DNA from: Prevotellaceae bacterium
Lineage (GTDB): Bacteria; Bacteroidota; Bacteroidia; Bacteroidales; Bacteroidaceae
Length of the DNA stretch: 6,073 nucleotides
Direction: 5' to 3'
Assembly: GCA_905371275.1 (NCBI GenBank)
Contig: CAJPLH010000117.1
Span: 1 to 6,073, forward strand
A program made the translations under genes and the position numbers. Shown here one piece after another: positions 6,054 to 6,073 of the stretch. A model generated the notes under the pieces. That model did not search any database and was not told the DNA's origin. It was given only the letters and a program-made list of their open reading frames with translations. Each line of letters opens with the position of its first letter. The stretch's first letter is position 1.

Positions 6054-6073
6054 TTCGTCCTTGGAAAAGTCTT

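Noticed and set aside
1..6073. CRISPR arrays, tRNA/rRNA genes, riboswitches, phage or defence genes
   Set aside because: I found no spaced direct repeats, no tRNA-like cloverleaf in the short gaps and no matching protein motifs. Nearly all bases are taken up by housekeeping genes and no gene-free stretch exceeds about 100 bp.

Overview
The window looks like an ordinary chromosomal housekeeping segment from a member of Bacteroidota, most likely Bacteroidales. Three things support this: the gene order lpxD–lpxC–lpxA–small acidic protein–miaA, the close match of RarA, LpxC and MiaA to what I know of Bacteroides/Prevotella/Porphyromonas proteins, and start codons preceded by A/T-rich leaders without Shine-Dalgarno motifs. 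A perfect Bacteroides-type -7 box (TAnnTTTG) stands upstream of lpxD. Base composition looks moderate and even, and nothing suggests recent transfer. I cannot name the genus.

Layout. On the + strand, positions 1–1269 hold rarA (replication-associated AAA+ ATPase), whose 5' end may be cut by the window edge. A 79-bp gap follows, then a small L-rhamnose mutarotase (RhaM/DUF718) family gene at 1349–1699. That gene converges on a five-gene minus-strand block, which reads from the right edge leftwards: lpxD (5978–4938), lpxC (4908–3991), lpxA (3976–3206), a pRiA4b ORF-3/'IS1096 passenger'-like small protein (3187–2651), and miaA (2650–1724). The gaps are 29, 14, 18 and 0 bp, so they very probably form one operon. 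A candidate promoter and a 33-bp dyad lie just upstream of lpxD at the right edge.

How the genes work together. LpxA, LpxC and LpxD catalyse the first three committed steps of lipid A synthesis in the cytoplasm: acylation of UDP-GlcNAc, deacetylation, and second acylation. All their recognisable catalytic residues are present. MiaA prenylates A37 of tRNAs that read UNN codons, and the acidic protein between lpxA and miaA has no known function. RarA acts at stalled replication forks and is unrelated to lipid A.

The main oddity is LpxC. In Bacteroidota this protein is normally the N-terminal half of an LpxC–FabZ fusion of about 460 residues. Here it stops cleanly at 305 residues, with a complete deacetylase domain, and only 14 bp separate it from lpxA, so the FabZ dehydratase is absent from its usual place. 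I saw no mobile element, CRISPR array, RNA gene or new multigene system.
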